NCBI GenBank assembly: GCA_938017825.1 | Contig: CALIJE010000027.1 | Span: 1-64,000 of the forward strand | Direction of reading: 5' to 3' | Source: an uncultured Flavobacteriaceae bacterium | GTDB lineage: Bacteria > Bacteroidota > Bacteroidia > Flavobacteriales > Flavobacteriaceae | Length of the DNA stretch: 64,000 bases | Shown: positions 28,399-38,724 of the stretch, one piece after another | How the letters are laid out: every line of letters begins with the position of its first letter | Numbering within the stretch: position 1 is the stretch's first letter | Notes under the pieces: generated by a model | What the model was told of the DNA's origin: nothing | The model's input: only the letters and a program-made list of their open reading frames with translations | Database searches by the model: none | Translations under genes and position numbers: made by a program

Positions 28399-28734
28399 CT
28401 ATTCGAAATCTTGCTCTTCGTCTTGCTCGGCCTCATTATTGAGTTCTTGCTCTAGTTCTGTTGCATCGACTTCCTCAAGAATAGGTTCGGTAGCGTTTTC
28501 GAGCTCCTTTTCGATAGTATCCTCGAAATTTTCAATAAAACTGGCGAGGCTCTTACTTATTTTAACCAAATAAAGACAGTCCTCGGTTCTGATTTCGACG
28601 GCTTCTACAAAATCGCCATTTGAATTTTTGAATGCGATGATGTCATCATCCCCGTATCCGTGCGGAAAGGTTTCAATTAGCAATGCCGCCAATTCGTGGC
28701 TCAGTTTTTTGTAATCTACAAGTCTGCGTGTCAT
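28399..28734 (-). CDS. Conserved acidic small protein, function unknown
   Basis: The 111-residue protein has an N-terminal domain of about 75 residues (LSHELAALLIETFPHGYGDDD, EAVEIRTEDCLYLVKIS). A Glu/Asp-rich tail ending EQDEEQDFE follows. I recall it only as a conserved flavobacterial hypothetical. No signal peptide is visible. It is transcribed away from aroB. Confidence 0.72.
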   Translation of the reverse strand: MTRRLVDYKKLSHELAALLIETFPHGYGDDDIIAFKNSNGDFVEAVEIRTEDCLYLVKISKSLASFIENFEDTIEKELENATEPILEEVDATELEQELNNEAEQDEEQDFE

Positions 28735-28788
28735 AGTAGGTTAATAGTTCCCCATGGTTAGTAGGGTGGTTAGGTTTTAATTTGTGTC

Positions 28789-28814
28789 CAATTCGTTTTG
28801 GTTTGAACGAATTG
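28789..28814. repeat. Perfect 9-bp inverted repeat
   Basis: CAATTCGTT and AACGAATTG flank an 8-nt spacer in the gap between aroB and the acidic protein gene. There is no convincing T run on either strand, so it may be an operator rather than a terminator. Nothing else was seen in the 160-nt gap. Confidence 0.5.
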
Positions 28815-28895
28815 TTTTACACTTTCTAAACTAACCAAATTTGTATACCGGCTAAACAAAGAGTTGTCAAATGCGCAATTAAGTATATGAAGTCA

Positions 28896-29957
28896 CTATT
28901 CTGAGTAGTAAGCGAAAGCACCGTGCAGTAATTTTTCCTCGATTTGTACATCAAGCGCTGGATCTCCGATTTGATTTAGGAGCACAAAGTTTATGTTCCC
29001 ATGGGAATTTTTCTTGTCAAATCTTAGGAGTGAAATTATGGTATCGATATCTTTTTTGGAAAAAGAGACGGTGGGATAGCGCTTCCCAAAAGTGTTTTTA
29101 ATGTCGATAAGATCCTCTTCAGGAAGTCCTTGTAATTGCATTGAAAGCCAACCTTCTAGAACCATGCCTATGGCTATGGCCTCGCCATGCAATAACGATT
29201 CGTGTTCCAAACTTTCCAAAAAATAAGATTCTATGGCATGGCCAAGAGTGTGGCCATAATTCAATATTTTTCGTAAACCCTGTTCTGTTGGGTCTTGTAA
29301 GACAACTTTGTTTTTGATGGTCACCGAATGGTGAATGAGCTGGTCTATCTCTTTGGCATCGACACCGTTCTTCAGGGTGTTCCAATAGCTTCGATCTTGA
29401 ATAAGGCCGTGCTTTAACATCTCTGCAAATCCGCTTTGTAGTTGACGCTCATCAAGGGTGTTCAGAAAATCGCTAACGACCAAGACCATTTCTGGTTGAT
29501 TGATCACGCCGACTTGATTTTTCAACGATCCAAGATCAACCCCGGTTTTACCGCCTACCGAAGCATCTACCATGGCCAATAAGGTAGTAGGTACATTAAT
29601 GAAATCAATTCCTCTTTTATATGTAGAAGCCACAAACCCTCCTAAGTCGGTTATGACCCCGCCACCAAGATTGATCAAGATACTTTTGCGATCGGCATTC
29701 AGTTCAGAGAGCACTTCCCAAACACGGGTACAAGTACTTATGTTTTTGTTTTCTTCCCCAGATTCTATTTCAATGATTTCAAAATCATAATCTTGTTCGA
29801 TTGCGGGCATAAATTTAGGCAGGCAGTGTTCATGCGTGTTTTCATCTACTAGAATAAATACCTTGGAGTATGACGCGTTTTCCAAATGATCGTTCAGGGC
29901 CACAAAGGCAAATTCATTAAAGTGTACTGAACAGGATTCAGAGGTAATTGATTTCAT
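28896..29957 (-). CDS. aroB: 3-dehydroquinate synthase
   Basis: The enzyme cyclises DAHP to 3-dehydroquinate, step two of the shikimate pathway. The NAD-binding INLGGGVITDLGGFVASTYKRGI and FINVPTTLLAMVDASVGGKTGVD segments are characteristic, as are the zinc ligands in NYGHTLGHAIE and LLHGEAIAIGM. Length (353) is normal. It diverges from the proline dehydrogenase gene. Confidence 0.95.
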   Translation of the reverse strand: MKSITSESCSVHFNEFAFVALNDHLENASYSKVFILVDENTHEHCLPKFMPAIEQDYDFEIIEIESGEENKNISTCTRVWEVLSELNADRKSILINLGGGVITDLGGFVASTYKRGIDFINVPTTLLAMVDASVGGKTGVDLGSLKNQVGVINQPEMVLVVSDFLNTLDERQLQSGFAEMLKHGLIQDRSYWNTLKNGVDAKEIDQLIHHSVTIKNKVVLQDPTEQGLRKILNYGHTLGHAIESYFLESLEHESLLHGEAIAIGMVLEGWLSMQLQGLPEEDLIDIKNTFGKRYPTVSFSKKDIDTIISLLRFDKKNSHGNINFVLLNQIGDPALDVQIEEKLLHGAFAYYSE

Positions 29958-30030
29958 TGTTCTGATGATAATAGAATCGAAAGCACAAAATAAAGCTAAT
30001 TTTTATCGAAATATATCCTGAAAGGCTAAT

Positions 30031-30038
30031 TATATTTG
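30031..30038 (+). promoter_or_regulatory. Candidate -7 box of proline dehydrogenase gene
   Basis: TATATTTG, an exact match to TAnnTTTG, ends 22 nt before the ATG. No good -33 TTTG was found. Confidence 0.45.
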
Positions 30039-30060
30039 AGAACCGAATTTTTGATATCAT

Positions 30061-31227
30061 ATGGAACAAATTTTTGAAGATACCGCAACCGCTTTTTCGT
30101 TAAAGACCGATTCTGAACTGGAACGGGCCTATTTTTTGTTCAAAATGATTGCCAATGAACCTTTGGTGCGTATTGGTACGGCCATGACCAATTTTGCCAT
30201 AAAGGCAAATCTACCGGTCGAAGGTCTTATTCGTGCAACGGTATTCGATCATTTTTGTGGTGGGGTCAATGAGATGGATTGTATGCCCGTGGTGGATAAA
30301 ATGTGGAGTAGGGGAGTTTGCTCCGTTTTAGATTATTCGGTTGAGGGGGAAGACAGCGAAGACCCATTAGATGATACCTTGAACAAGGTTCTGCATGTAT
30401 TGGATTTTGTTAAAGAGAAGGCGGCCATTCCTTTCGCAGTCTTTAAACCCACCGGTTATGGTCGATTTGAACTGTTCAACAAGTTGAGTGCTGGCGCGTC
30501 TCTGAGCGAAGCGGAGCAAAAAGAATGGGAACGGGTAGTGCATCGTTTTGATATGACTTGTAAAAAGGCCTATGATTTAGATGTCGCCTTACTTATCGAT
30601 GCCGAGGAAAGTTGGATGCAAGCTGCTGCCGATGAACTGGTTGAGCAGATGATGCGAAAATACAATGTAAATAAGGCTGTAGTTTTTAATACCCTACAAA
30701 TGTACCGTTGGGACCGAATGGAATATCTTATAGGCCTGCACGAGCGCGCTAAAGCCGACGGATTCAAAATAGGGATGAAAGTGGTTCGCGGTGCCTATAT
30801 GGAAAAAGAAAATGATCGCGCAAAAGAAAAAGGGTATACCACGCCCATATGTGCTTCTAAAAAAGAAACAGATCTAAATTTCGACGCCGCGATTTCCTAT
30901 ATGCTGACTAATTTAGATGACATGTCTCTTTTTGCAGGCACCCACAACGAAGAAAGTAGCTATGCGCTGATGCAGATGATGCAGTCACAGAACATTAAGA
31001 ATAACGACCCCAGAATTTGGTTCGGGCAGCTGTACGGTATGAGCGATCACATCTCATTTAACTTGGCTGATAAGGGGTTTAATGTCGCAAAGTATTTGCC
31101 ATTTGGACCGGTAAAGGATGTAATGCCATATTTAATAAGGAGGGCAGAGGAAAATACATCTGTAGCGGGGCAGACCACACGAGAACTAAGTTTATTGAAA
31201 AAAGAACGCAAACGCAGAAAGATCTAG
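30061..31227 (+). CDS. Proline dehydrogenase
   Basis: The 388-residue FAD enzyme oxidises proline to pyrroline-5-carboxylate. PutA-type barrel motifs are present: LLIDAEESW, VFNTLQMYRWD, KVVRGAYMEKEN and FGQLYGMSDHIS. It is a monofunctional form without the P5C dehydrogenase half. It has no close metabolic neighbour in the window. Confidence 0.93.
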   Translation: MEQIFEDTATAFSLKTDSELERAYFLFKMIANEPLVRIGTAMTNFAIKANLPVEGLIRATVFDHFCGGVNEMDCMPVVDKMWSRGVCSVLDYSVEGEDSEDPLDDTLNKVLHVLDFVKEKAAIPFAVFKPTGYGRFELFNKLSAGASLSEAEQKEWERVVHRFDMTCKKAYDLDVALLIDAEESWMQAAADELVEQMMRKYNVNKAVVFNTLQMYRWDRMEYLIGLHERAKADGFKIGMKVVRGAYMEKENDRAKEKGYTTPICASKKETDLNFDAAISYMLTNLDDMSLFAGTHNEESSYALMQMMQSQNIKNNDPRIWFGQLYGMSDHISFNLADKGFNVAKYLPFGPVKDVMPYLIRRAEENTSVAGQTTRELSLLKKERKRRKI

Positions 31228-31258
31228 AGGTGCAATTAGCTGTGAGCGAGAAGCTTTG

Positions 31259-31636
31259 CTAATAAACGATACTTTCAACCCTAGCCTTTGAAGGGCAGTT
31301 CAGTACTTTGAGAACCGCCTCCTTATCATTGACTTCACCTTCAATATAATAAGTTTTACACGGTCTTGATTTGGTGTCGCTTTGCCCAAAATCTACATCC
31401 CCATCAAAGAGAAAGGCATTGATGATGGTAGAATCGAGTGTTTTATTGCTGATCAACACATTAATTTCATCAGAGTAAGTCAAGGGTTTTGAGCGGATAT
31501 CCTTTAAGGTTCTACAGTTGGGCAGATAGCAAAAGGTAACGCCGGTTTCATCAGATTTTTTCTTTAGAAAAAAGGCCAAAAATACAAGACCAAAGGAGAG
31601 GCCTACCAAAAAATAACCGAGACGTTTAAGGAACAT
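31259..31636 (-). CDS. DUF4258 domain protein, membrane-anchored
   Basis: The 125-residue protein has one N-terminal hydrophobic helix (about residues 7-24). A small domain with FCYLPNCRTLKDIRSKP and a later Cys (LKVLNCPSKARVE) follows; I recall the family as DUF4258. The start is 3 nt after the alanine dehydrogenase stop, so the two are cotranscribed. The function is unknown. Confidence 0.8.
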   Translation of the reverse strand: MFLKRLGYFLVGLSFGLVFLAFFLKKKSDETGVTFCYLPNCRTLKDIRSKPLTYSDEINVLISNKTLDSTIINAFLFDGDVDFGQSDTKSRPCKTYYIEGEVNDKEAVLKVLNCPSKARVESIVY

Positions 31637-31639
31637 GAA

Positions 31640-32839
31640 TTAAAAAATGAGAAAGTTAATATCACTGAAATCAAGGTCAAACCATTCTCCTACCGATCTG
31701 TTGCACAGAATACCGTGATACATATATAATCCGTTTCTAAGGCCTTTGTCAAAACGTAGCGAATTTTCAAGTCCACCATCCTCTCCCAATTTCAATAAAT
31801 AGGGCGTAAAAATATTGCTGATAGAGACCGAAGCGGTTTTAGGGTAACGCGATGGTATATTAGGAACTCCGTAATGTACTACGCCAAACTGCTCTTGTGT
31901 GGGTTTATCGTGTGTTGTTACTTTGCTGGTCTCAAAACAACCGCCCATGTCGATACTCACATCAATAATTACAGCACCCTTTTTCATATTTTCAACCATG
32001 GTGCTTGATACTACGATGGGAGAGCGGTCCGCTCCGCGAATGGCACCAATGGCGACATCACATCTTTTCAATGCCTTGAGTAAATTTTTGGGCTGTAACG
32101 TTGAGGTATAAAGTGTTTGCCCAAGGTGAGATTGTATATTTCGTAATTTGGTGATCGAATTGTCAAATATTTTCACGTTTGCCCCAAGTCCCAATGCGGA
32201 TCGGGCCGCAAATTCTCCAACTGTACCTGCACCTATGATAACTACCTCTACCGGTGGCACACCACTAATATTCCCGAACATAAGACCGTTGCCTTTGTTG
32301 CTTGCAGCCATCAGTTCGGAAGCGATCAACACAGAAGAAATACCGGCAATTTCACTTAATGATCGCACCGCCGGGTACTTCCCATCATCATCTTTTATAT
32401 ATTCAAAGGCGATTGCGGTAATGCGCTTCTTTGCCAAATGCTCGAAATACTTTTTCTCCTGAGTTTTTATTTGTAGGGCCGATATCACTACAGCCTGTGG
32501 GTTGAGCATTTCAATTTCCGCAAGTGTTGGCGGTTCTACTTTCAATAATAGGGGGCAATGAAATACTTTCTTTGTATCTCTTGTAATTTCCCCGCCGGCA
32601 TTTGTATAATCCGAATCTGAAAAACTGGCTCCATCACCAGCTCCCGATTCTATGAGAACCCTATGCCCGTTGGCGGTAAGCGCGTTAACGGCATCGGGTG
32701 TAAGGCAAATACGTTGTTCTTGATATTGATTTTCTTTGGGAATACCAATAAAAAGATTGCGCTTGTGTTTTAGAATCTCCAATGTTTCTTCCTGCGGAAG
32801 TAGTTGTTGTTTGCTAAATGGTGAGCTTGGTTGGTTCAT
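31640..32839 (-). CDS. ald: Alanine dehydrogenase
   Basis: The 399-residue enzyme interconverts alanine and pyruvate plus ammonia with NAD. IGIPKENQYQEQRICLTPDAV at the N-terminus and the nucleotide loop VIIGAGTVGEFAARSALGLGA are typical of the alanine dehydrogenase/transhydrogenase-alpha family, as is VDVSIDMGGCFETS-type sequence. The tail after residue 370 is that of the Bacteroidota form. It is upstream of the DUF4258 gene. Confidence 0.9.
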   Translation of the reverse strand: MNQPSSPFSKQQLLPQEETLEILKHKRNLFIGIPKENQYQEQRICLTPDAVNALTANGHRVLIESGAGDGASFSDSDYTNAGGEITRDTKKVFHCPLLLKVEPPTLAEIEMLNPQAVVISALQIKTQEKKYFEHLAKKRITAIAFEYIKDDDGKYPAVRSLSEIAGISSVLIASELMAASNKGNGLMFGNISGVPPVEVVIIGAGTVGEFAARSALGLGANVKIFDNSITKLRNIQSHLGQTLYTSTLQPKNLLKALKRCDVAIGAIRGADRSPIVVSSTMVENMKKGAVIIDVSIDMGGCFETSKVTTHDKPTQEQFGVVHYGVPNIPSRYPKTASVSISNIFTPYLLKLGEDGGLENSLRFDKGLRNGLYMYHGILCNRSVGEWFDLDFSDINFLIF

Positions 32840-32967
32840 AACAGAGGTGTGGCCAGAATAGTTGTTTTTAATAAACTACCACCAAGAAAGCCTCGGAGCG
32901 TTTAAATCTCGATGTTAAGGTAAAATTACGATTTTTTACGATACATCAGGTTTGCCTTACAGAGAAG

Positions 32968-33390
32968 CTAGTTGGCAAGGTTTATTTTACGGGTACTTTC
33001 ATTTACAATCTCAATTGTTATCGGCACGGCGTCTTGTGGAATTAGCGAGGAGATCTTTTCCGGCCATTCTATAAATATCCAGCAATCTTGAACTAGATAA
33101 TCTTCAAAACCGATATCGTAGGCCTCTAGTTCATCCTCCAATCGGTAAAAATCAAAATGATAGCCCAATAGTCCACCTCCTGCCAATTCATATTCATTCA
33201 CGATACCAAAGGTGGGGCTACCACCAAGATCTGCACCGCCGAGTTCTTTGATCAAATGTTTTATTAGAGTCGTCTTACCAGCGCCCATTTGACCATAAAA
33301 ACAGAGGGTTTTGCTTTGGGCCGCTGCAATAATTGCCTTGGCAACTTTTTGAAGATCTTTTTCGGAATAGGTTAGTTGCATGCCTGCCAT
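32968..33390 (-). CDS. tsaE: tRNA threonylcarbamoyladenosine synthesis ATPase
   Basis: The 140-residue P-loop protein (FYGQMGAGKTTLIKHL) is the TsaE partner needed for t6A modification of ANN-decoding tRNAs together with TsaB and TsaD. GSPTFGIVNEYE and FIEWPEK are family motifs. The start ATG at 33390 lies 2 nt after the porX stop, so translation may be coupled; M4 (33381) is an alternative start. The TsaB and TsaD genes are elsewhere. Confidence 0.93.
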   Translation of the reverse strand: MAGMQLTYSEKDLQKVAKAIIAAAQSKTLCFYGQMGAGKTTLIKHLIKELGGADLGGSPTFGIVNEYELAGGGLLGYHFDFYRLEDELEAYDIGFEDYLVQDCWIFIEWPEKISSLIPQDAVPITIEIVNESTRKINLAN

Positions 33391-33392
33391 AC

Positions 33393-34937
33393 TTATTTAG
33401 GATCCAAGACCACAAACGGAATAATCATTTCCTCTAAAGACACTCCGCCATGCTGATAGCTATTTCGATAATACCCAACATAGTGATTATAATTATTGGG
33501 ATAAGCAAAGAAGAGATCGTTTTTGGCAAAAATATACGAGCTGCTCACATTGATATTCGGGAGGTGAATGTCTTTCGGATTTTTTGCTGCATAAACGTCC
33601 TTATCTTCATAGGTTAAGCTTCTTCCTGTTTTGTACCTTAAATTTAAACTAGTGTCTTTATCTCCCACAACCTTAGATGGTTGTGTAACATTAATGGTGC
33701 CATGATCTGTAGTGATGATCAATTTCATTCCCAGGCTTTGTGCTTGTTGAATAATATCTAACAACGGGGAATTTTTGAACCAGCTTTGGGTTAGGGATCG
33801 GTACGATTTATCATTGCCTGCCAGTTCTTTTATCACTTCCATTTCGGTCTTGGAATGGGAAAGCATGTCTACAAAATTGTACACAATCACGGTAAGGTCA
33901 TTGTCTTTCTGAGACCTGAAATTATTGGCCAGATGCTTTCCTTGTTTTAAACTGCTGATTTTGTGATATTCCCACTTTAAATCTAAGCCCAAACGTTTGA
34001 GTTGTGCTCCAAGAAATTTATCCTCGAAAAGATTTTTACCACCTTCATCGGTATCATTTTTCCACCATTCAGGATATTTTTTTTCCATATCCAAAGGTGT
34101 TAATCCCGAAAAAATGGCATTTCTCGCATATTGCGTGGCCGTGGGTAATATGCTAAAATAGGTTTCTTCCTTGGTTTTTTTATAAAAAGACCCCACAGTA
34201 TCTTCGAAGGCAAACCACTGATCGTAGCGCAGATTATCAATCACGACCAAAAGGGTAGGGCCGTCATTCAATTCGGGCTGAATTCTCTCTTTGAATAAGG
34301 TGTGTGACAATATAGGTCCGTCATGACCATCAAACCAATCTTGATAGTTTCGCTCAATGAATTTTCCAAATTGTGAATTGGCTTCCGTTTTTTGGGATTC
34401 CAATATTTCAAACATACTTGCGTCCTCGATCTCCTCCAATTGCAATTCCCAATAAATCAATTTCCTATACAAGCTGGTCCATTCTTCAAAAGAGTTGACC
34501 ATGGATAAATCCATAGCTATTTTTCGAAACTCTTGCTGGTAATTCGATGTGGTCTTCTCTGAAACCAATCGAGAATGGTCAAGGTTTTTCTTTAATGAAA
34601 GTAGAATTTGATTAGGATTTACGGGCTTTATAAGGTAATCGGCTATTTTTGATCCGATGGCCTCTTCCATTATAAACTCCTCCTCGCTCTTGGTAATCAT
34701 GACGACGGGAATCGAAGCATCCATGAGTTTTATTTCGTTAAGGGTCTCTAGACCGGAAATACCTGGCATGTTCTCATCTAAGAACACAATATCTACCTTG
34801 TTTTCCCTTAATTCTTCTAAAGCTTCTTGCCCACTTAAACAGGGAATTACCTTATAATTTTTTCCTTCCAGAAAAATGATATGCGGTTTTAAAAGATCGA
34901 TTTCATCATCGACCCACAAGATGGTTATTTCATTCAT
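33393..34937 (-). CDS. porX: Response regulator with PglZ domain, PorX
   Basis: The 514-residue protein has an N-terminal receiver domain with acidic pocket VDDE and phospho-acceptor Asp54 (VFLDENMPG). A linker follows, then an alkaline-phosphatase-superfamily PglZ-like domain with VVIDNLRYDQW and TTDHGTINV metal sites. This architecture is PorX, which with the kinase PorY controls the type IX secretion system. No T9SS structural genes or sigP-like partner are directly adjacent. It is cotranscribed with tsaE. Confidence 0.95.
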   Translation of the reverse strand: MNEITILWVDDEIDLLKPHIIFLEGKNYKVIPCLSGQEALEELRENKVDIVFLDENMPGISGLETLNEIKLMDASIPVVMITKSEEEFIMEEAIGSKIADYLIKPVNPNQILLSLKKNLDHSRLVSEKTTSNYQQEFRKIAMDLSMVNSFEEWTSLYRKLIYWELQLEEIEDASMFEILESQKTEANSQFGKFIERNYQDWFDGHDGPILSHTLFKERIQPELNDGPTLLVVIDNLRYDQWFAFEDTVGSFYKKTKEETYFSILPTATQYARNAIFSGLTPLDMEKKYPEWWKNDTDEGGKNLFEDKFLGAQLKRLGLDLKWEYHKISSLKQGKHLANNFRSQKDNDLTVIVYNFVDMLSHSKTEMEVIKELAGNDKSYRSLTQSWFKNSPLLDIIQQAQSLGMKLIITTDHGTINVTQPSKVVGDKDTSLNLRYKTGRSLTYEDKDVYAAKNPKDIHLPNINVSSSYIFAKNDLFFAYPNNYNHYVGYYRNSYQHGGVSLEEMIIPFVVLDPK

Positions 34938-35008
34938 AAATGCCTATGGATTATTGTAGTGAAAATGCAATAAGTATTCTAATGTGGTTAAGATCGTTTT
35001 GCTTTTAA

Positions 35009-35016
35009 TAAATTTG
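35009..35016 (+). promoter_or_regulatory. Candidate -7 box of HD hydrolase gene
   Basis: TAAATTTG matches TAnnTTTG; the TTG start codon follows 27 nt later. No -33 partner is clear. Confidence 0.4.
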
Positions 35017-35042
35017 CGCAATCCGTTTCTAAGACCTCTCGT

Positions 35043-36272
35043 TTGACAGCATCAAAAAAACTGGAAATATTTAATGATCCAATTTACGGATTTATTACAA
35101 TTCCTTCTCCGTTGATTTTTGAATTGATCAGCCATCCTTACTTTCAACGGCTCCGAAGAATTTCGCAAATGGGCCTTTCCTATTTGGTATACCCAGGGGC
35201 GCATCATACCCGTTTTCATCATGCGTTAGGGGCAATGTATTTGATGCAAAAAGCAGTGCAAGTGCTTCGTTTTAAGGGTGTTGAAATTACGGAAGAAGAA
35301 GAAGAAGGGCTGCTGGCGGCCATACTATTGCACGATATTGGGCATGGCCCTTTTTCGCATGCTATGGAGCATAGTATAGTAAAGGATGTACATCATGAAG
35401 ATATTTCCTTGTTATTTATGGAGGAATTGAACACTAAGTTTAACGGAAGTTTAACTACGGCCATAGCCATCTTCAAAAAAGAACACGCAAAGACCTTTTT
35501 AAATCAACTGGTTTCGAGTCAATTGGATATGGATCGCATGGATTACCTTAAGCGCGATAGTTTCTATACAGGGGTATCCGAAGGAAATATTAATTCTCAA
35601 CGCTTGATCACAATGCTGAATGTAGTTGAAAAGGAGTTGGTAGTCGAGGAAAAGGGAATCTATTCAGTAGAGAAATTTCTAATGGCAAGGCGGTTTATGT
35701 ATTGGCAAGTATATCTTCATAAAACCGGACTCGTTGCCGAACAGTTACTGATCCGTACCCTAAAAAGGGCACGTGAAGTTCTTGCCATGAACCTTGAATT
35801 ACCATGTAGCGACAATCTCATGTTTTTTTTGAAGAACAAGATTGCCAAGAAAGATTTCGATGCCACTATTTTAAATCGCTTTTCGCTTTTGGATGATACT
35901 GATATTCTTGCCGCCCTGAAGGCATGGCGAGACCATTCCGACTATGTCCTGTCAAATCTTTGCGCTATGCTTTTAGACCGTCGGCTTCTAAATATCAAAT
36001 TAAAGAATAAACCGATAGCTTCGCAAAAAGTTCAAGAACGGCTGGATTCGTTGCGTAAGGCAAAACAACTTTCGAAAGAAGAAGCTGCTTATTTTGTCTT
36101 CGAAGGTTCAGTGGCCCTGAAGGCCTATGAGGCTGATAAACAAAACATCAACATCTTAAAAAGCAATGGCAAATTGACCGATGTTGCAAAGGCCTCCGAT
36201 CACCTTAATTTAAAGGCGCTTTCGAAAACGATGACGAAATATTATATGTGCTACCCCAAAGATTCTGTTTAA
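35043..36272 (+). CDS. HD domain phosphohydrolase
   Basis: The 409-residue protein has the HD metal site: His in [13 protein letters not shown] and the His-Asp pair in [17 protein letters not shown]. It resembles the dNTP triphosphohydrolase-like HD group. The start is a TTG: no ATG or GTG exists between it and an in-frame stop at 34989-34991. It begins the run into lpxD, whose start lies 24 nt after its stop, a neighbourhood common in Bacteroidota. Confidence 0.9.
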   Translation: MTASKKLEIFNDPIYGFITIPSPLIFELISHPYFQRLRRISQMGLSYLVYPGAHHTRFHHALGAMYLMQKAVQVLRFKGVEITEEEEEGLLAAILLHDIGHGPFSHAMEHSIVKDVHHEDISLLFMEELNTKFNGSLTTAIAIFKKEHAKTFLNQLVSSQLDMDRMDYLKRDSFYTGVSEGNINSQRLITMLNVVEKELVVEEKGIYSVEKFLMARRFMYWQVYLHKTGLVAEQLLIRTLKRAREVLAMNLELPCSDNLMFFLKNKIAKKDFDATILNRFSLLDDTDILAALKAWRDHSDYVLSNLCAMLLDRRLLNIKLKNKPIASQKVQERLDSLRKAKQLSKEEAAYFVFEGSVALKAYEADKQNINILKSNGKLTDVAKASDHLNLKALSKTMTKYYMCYPKDSV

Positions 36273-36295
36273 CTATTTTTCTTACTTTTGTGTTC

Positions 36296-37324
36296 ATGAT
36301 TTTTACCGCAGGTCAGATTGCAGGCATTTTAGAGGGTGAGTTAGAGGGAAACCCAGACATTGCAGTTCATAAACTTGCCAAAATAGAGGAAGGGGAGCAA
36401 GGTTCATTGACCTTTCTTTCGAACCCCAAATATACGCCACACATTTATACCACCAAGGCCTCGATTACGATCGTAAATAAGGATTTTATTCCTGAACATA
36501 GTTTAGATACTACGCTGATCAAGGTGGAGGACGCCTATGAGTCTTTTTCAAAACTGTTGGAATATTATGATCAAGTAAAGAATGACAGTAGAAAAGGTAT
36601 TGAAAATCCATCCTATATTTCAGAATCGGCTACCTACGGAGAGGGTCTTTACTTAGGTGCTTTTGCGTATATCGGTAGCAATGCGGTACTTGGCAAAAAT
36701 GTAAAAATATTCCCGAACGCCTTTGTGGGCGATAATACGGTATTAGGCGATAACGTGCAGGTTTGGGCAGGAGCTAAAATTTGTTCTGAGTCTGTCATTG
36801 GCAATAATTGTGTAATTCATAGTGGTGCGGTTGTAGGATCCGATGGTTTTGGATTTGCTCCTAGTAAAAATGGGGAGTTCACCAAAATTCCGCAGACTGG
36901 CAACGTTATTTTGGAAGATAATGTAGACGTGGGCACAGGCACCACCATCGATCGCGCGACCTTGGGTTCTACAATTTTGCGTAAAGGCGTGAAGCTAGAC
37001 AACCAAATACAGATTGCCCATAATGTTGAAATAGGAGAGAACACTGTAATCGCCGCACAAACCGGTATCGCAGGTTCTGCCAAAATTGGAAAAAATTGTA
37101 TGATCGGTGGCCAAGTAGGTATCGTAGGCCACGTGACTATTGGCGACCGTGTTAGAATACAGGCGCAATCGGGTGTGGGTAGAAATGTAAAGGATGATGA
37201 GGTACTGCAAGGCTCCCCTGCTATTACCTACGGGGACTATAACAAATCTTATGTGCATTTCAAAAACTTATCTAAGCTCAACAAGAGAGTACATAAATTA
37301 GAAAAAAAGAAAAGTAGTGAGTAG
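36296..37324 (+). CDS. lpxD: UDP-3-O-acyl-glucosamine N-acyltransferase
   Basis: Lipid A synthesis enzyme adding the N-linked acyl chain. The start is ATG 36296 ([12 protein letters not shown]), 342 residues. The N-terminal UDP-binding domain contains LTFLSNPKY. The hexapeptide-repeat beta-helix follows, with the catalytic His in [10 protein letters not shown]. Its last 8 nt overlap the start of lpxC-fabZ. A second, more diverged lpxD copy occurs at 40193. Confidence 0.95.
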   Translation: MIFTAGQIAGILEGELEGNPDIAVHKLAKIEEGEQGSLTFLSNPKYTPHIYTTKASITIVNKDFIPEHSLDTTLIKVEDAYESFSKLLEYYDQVKNDSRKGIENPSYISESATYGEGLYLGAFAYIGSNAVLGKNVKIFPNAFVGDNTVLGDNVQVWAGAKICSESVIGNNCVIHSGAVVGSDGFGFAPSKNGEFTKIPQTGNVILEDNVDVGTGTTIDRATLGSTILRKGVKLDNQIQIAHNVEIGENTVIAAQTGIAGSAKIGKNCMIGGQVGIVGHVTIGDRVRIQAQSGVGRNVKDDEVLQGSPAITYGDYNKSYVHFKNLSKLNKRVHKLEKKKSSE

Positions 37325-38723
37325 CGAAGTACAAAAGCAAAGAACCATCGCCAAAGAAGTTATACTAAAAGGTGTAGGTTTACATACGGGTGAAGAAGTG
37401 ACGATGAAATTCGTGCCGGCACCTGAAAACCATGGCTACAAATTTAAACGTGTAGACCTAGAGGGTAACCCTGTTATCGAGGCTGATGCCAACTATGTGG
37501 TCAATACCCAACGGGGCACGAATCTCGAAAAGAACGGAGTTAAGATTCAGACCTCAGAGCACGTTTTGGCAGCTTTGGTAGGAATGAATATTGACAATGC
37601 CCTTATAGAACTAAATGCGCCTGAACCACCTATCATGGATGGTTCGTCAAAATATTTCGTAGAGGCTTTGGAAATAGTTGGGGCTGTAGAACAAGATGCG
37701 ATTCGTGAGGAATATGTGGTAAAAGAGGTCATTTCGTATCGAGATGAGGCTACAGGGAGCGAGATTACCGTAATACCTGCCGATGAATATCAGGTTACCA
37801 CCATGGTAGATTTTGGAACCAAAGTACTGGGAACACAAAATGCGACCCTAGAGCATATCACTGATTTCAAAGAGGAAATATCAAATGCAAGAACCTTTAG
37901 TTTTTTGCATGAGTTAGAGGCCTTACTCGAAAATGGTTTGATTAAGGGCGGGGATTTAAATAACGCCATCGTTTATGTAGATAAGGAAATATCGAACGGG
38001 ACGATGAAGAAGTTGGAAAAGGCTTTTGGAAAGGAAAAACTCTCAGTGAAGCCTAATGGCATACTTGATAACCTTACCCTGCATCAGCCAAATGAGGCAG
38101 CTCGGCACAAATTGCTCGATGTTATTGGAGATTTGGCCCTGGCAGGAACCCGAATCAAAGGCAAGGTCATCGCAAACAAACCCGGGCATTTTGTGAACAC
38201 CCAATTCGCAAAAAAGTTGGCGAAGATCATAAAGCTCGAAAAGCGAAACAATGTTCCGCAATACGATTTAAATGCTCCTCCTTTGATGGATATCACTAAA
38301 ATCATGGAGCGTCTCCCCCATAGGCCCCCGTTTTTATTGGTAGATAAGATATTGGAACTATCCGAAACCCATGTGGTCGGACTCAAAAATGTAACCATGA
38401 ACGAACCTTTTTTCGTGGGGCATTTTCCCGGAGCACCCGTAATGCCAGGAGTTTTACAATTAGAGGCTATGGCTCAGACGGGAGGTATTTTGGTTCTGAA
38501 TACGGTCCCCGACCCAGAAAACTATTTGACCTATCTTTTGAAAATCGATAATGTACGCTACAAGCAACAAGTGGTACCAGGTGATACCCTCATTTTTAAA
38601 CTTGATTTAATGCAGCCCATACGAAGAGGACTTTGTCAAATGAATGCAAAGGCCTATACCAATGGCAAATTGGCTTCCGAGGCAGAGATTATGGCCCAAA
38701 TAATTAAGGTAAAAGGAAATTAG
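37317..38723 (+). CDS. lpxC-fabZ: Bifunctional LpxC deacetylase / FabZ dehydratase
   Basis: This 468-residue fusion is standard in Bacteroidota. Residues about 1-310 are the zinc deacetylase LpxC, with zinc ligands in TSEHVLAAL and [18 protein letters not shown]. Residues about 320-465 are the hotdog dehydratase FabZ, with the active His in [14 protein letters not shown] and [13 protein letters not shown]. It thus joins lipid A commitment with fatty-acid dehydration. The start is a GTG at 37317, overlapping the lpxD stop by 8 nt. Confidence 0.96.
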   Translation: MSSEVQKQRTIAKEVILKGVGLHTGEEVTMKFVPAPENHGYKFKRVDLEGNPVIEADANYVVNTQRGTNLEKNGVKIQTSEHVLAALVGMNIDNALIELNAPEPPIMDGSSKYFVEALEIVGAVEQDAIREEYVVKEVISYRDEATGSEITVIPADEYQVTTMVDFGTKVLGTQNATLEHITDFKEEISNARTFSFLHELEALLENGLIKGGDLNNAIVYVDKEISNGTMKKLEKAFGKEKLSVKPNGILDNLTLHQPNEAARHKLLDVIGDLALAGTRIKGKVIANKPGHFVNTQFAKKLAKIIKLEKRNNVPQYDLNAPPLMDITKIMERLPHRPPFLLVDKILELSETHVVGLKNVTMNEPFFVGHFPGAPVMPGVLQLEAMAQTGGILVLNTVPDPENYLTYLLKIDNVRYKQQVVPGDTLIFKLDLMQPIRRGLCQMNAKAYTNGKLASEAEIMAQIIKVKGN

Positions 38724-38724
38724 C

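Noticed and set aside
28789-28818. Inverted repeat followed by TTTT as a terminator
   Set aside because: The stem is AT-rich with only four T, and no plus-strand gene ends there; kept only as a repeat.
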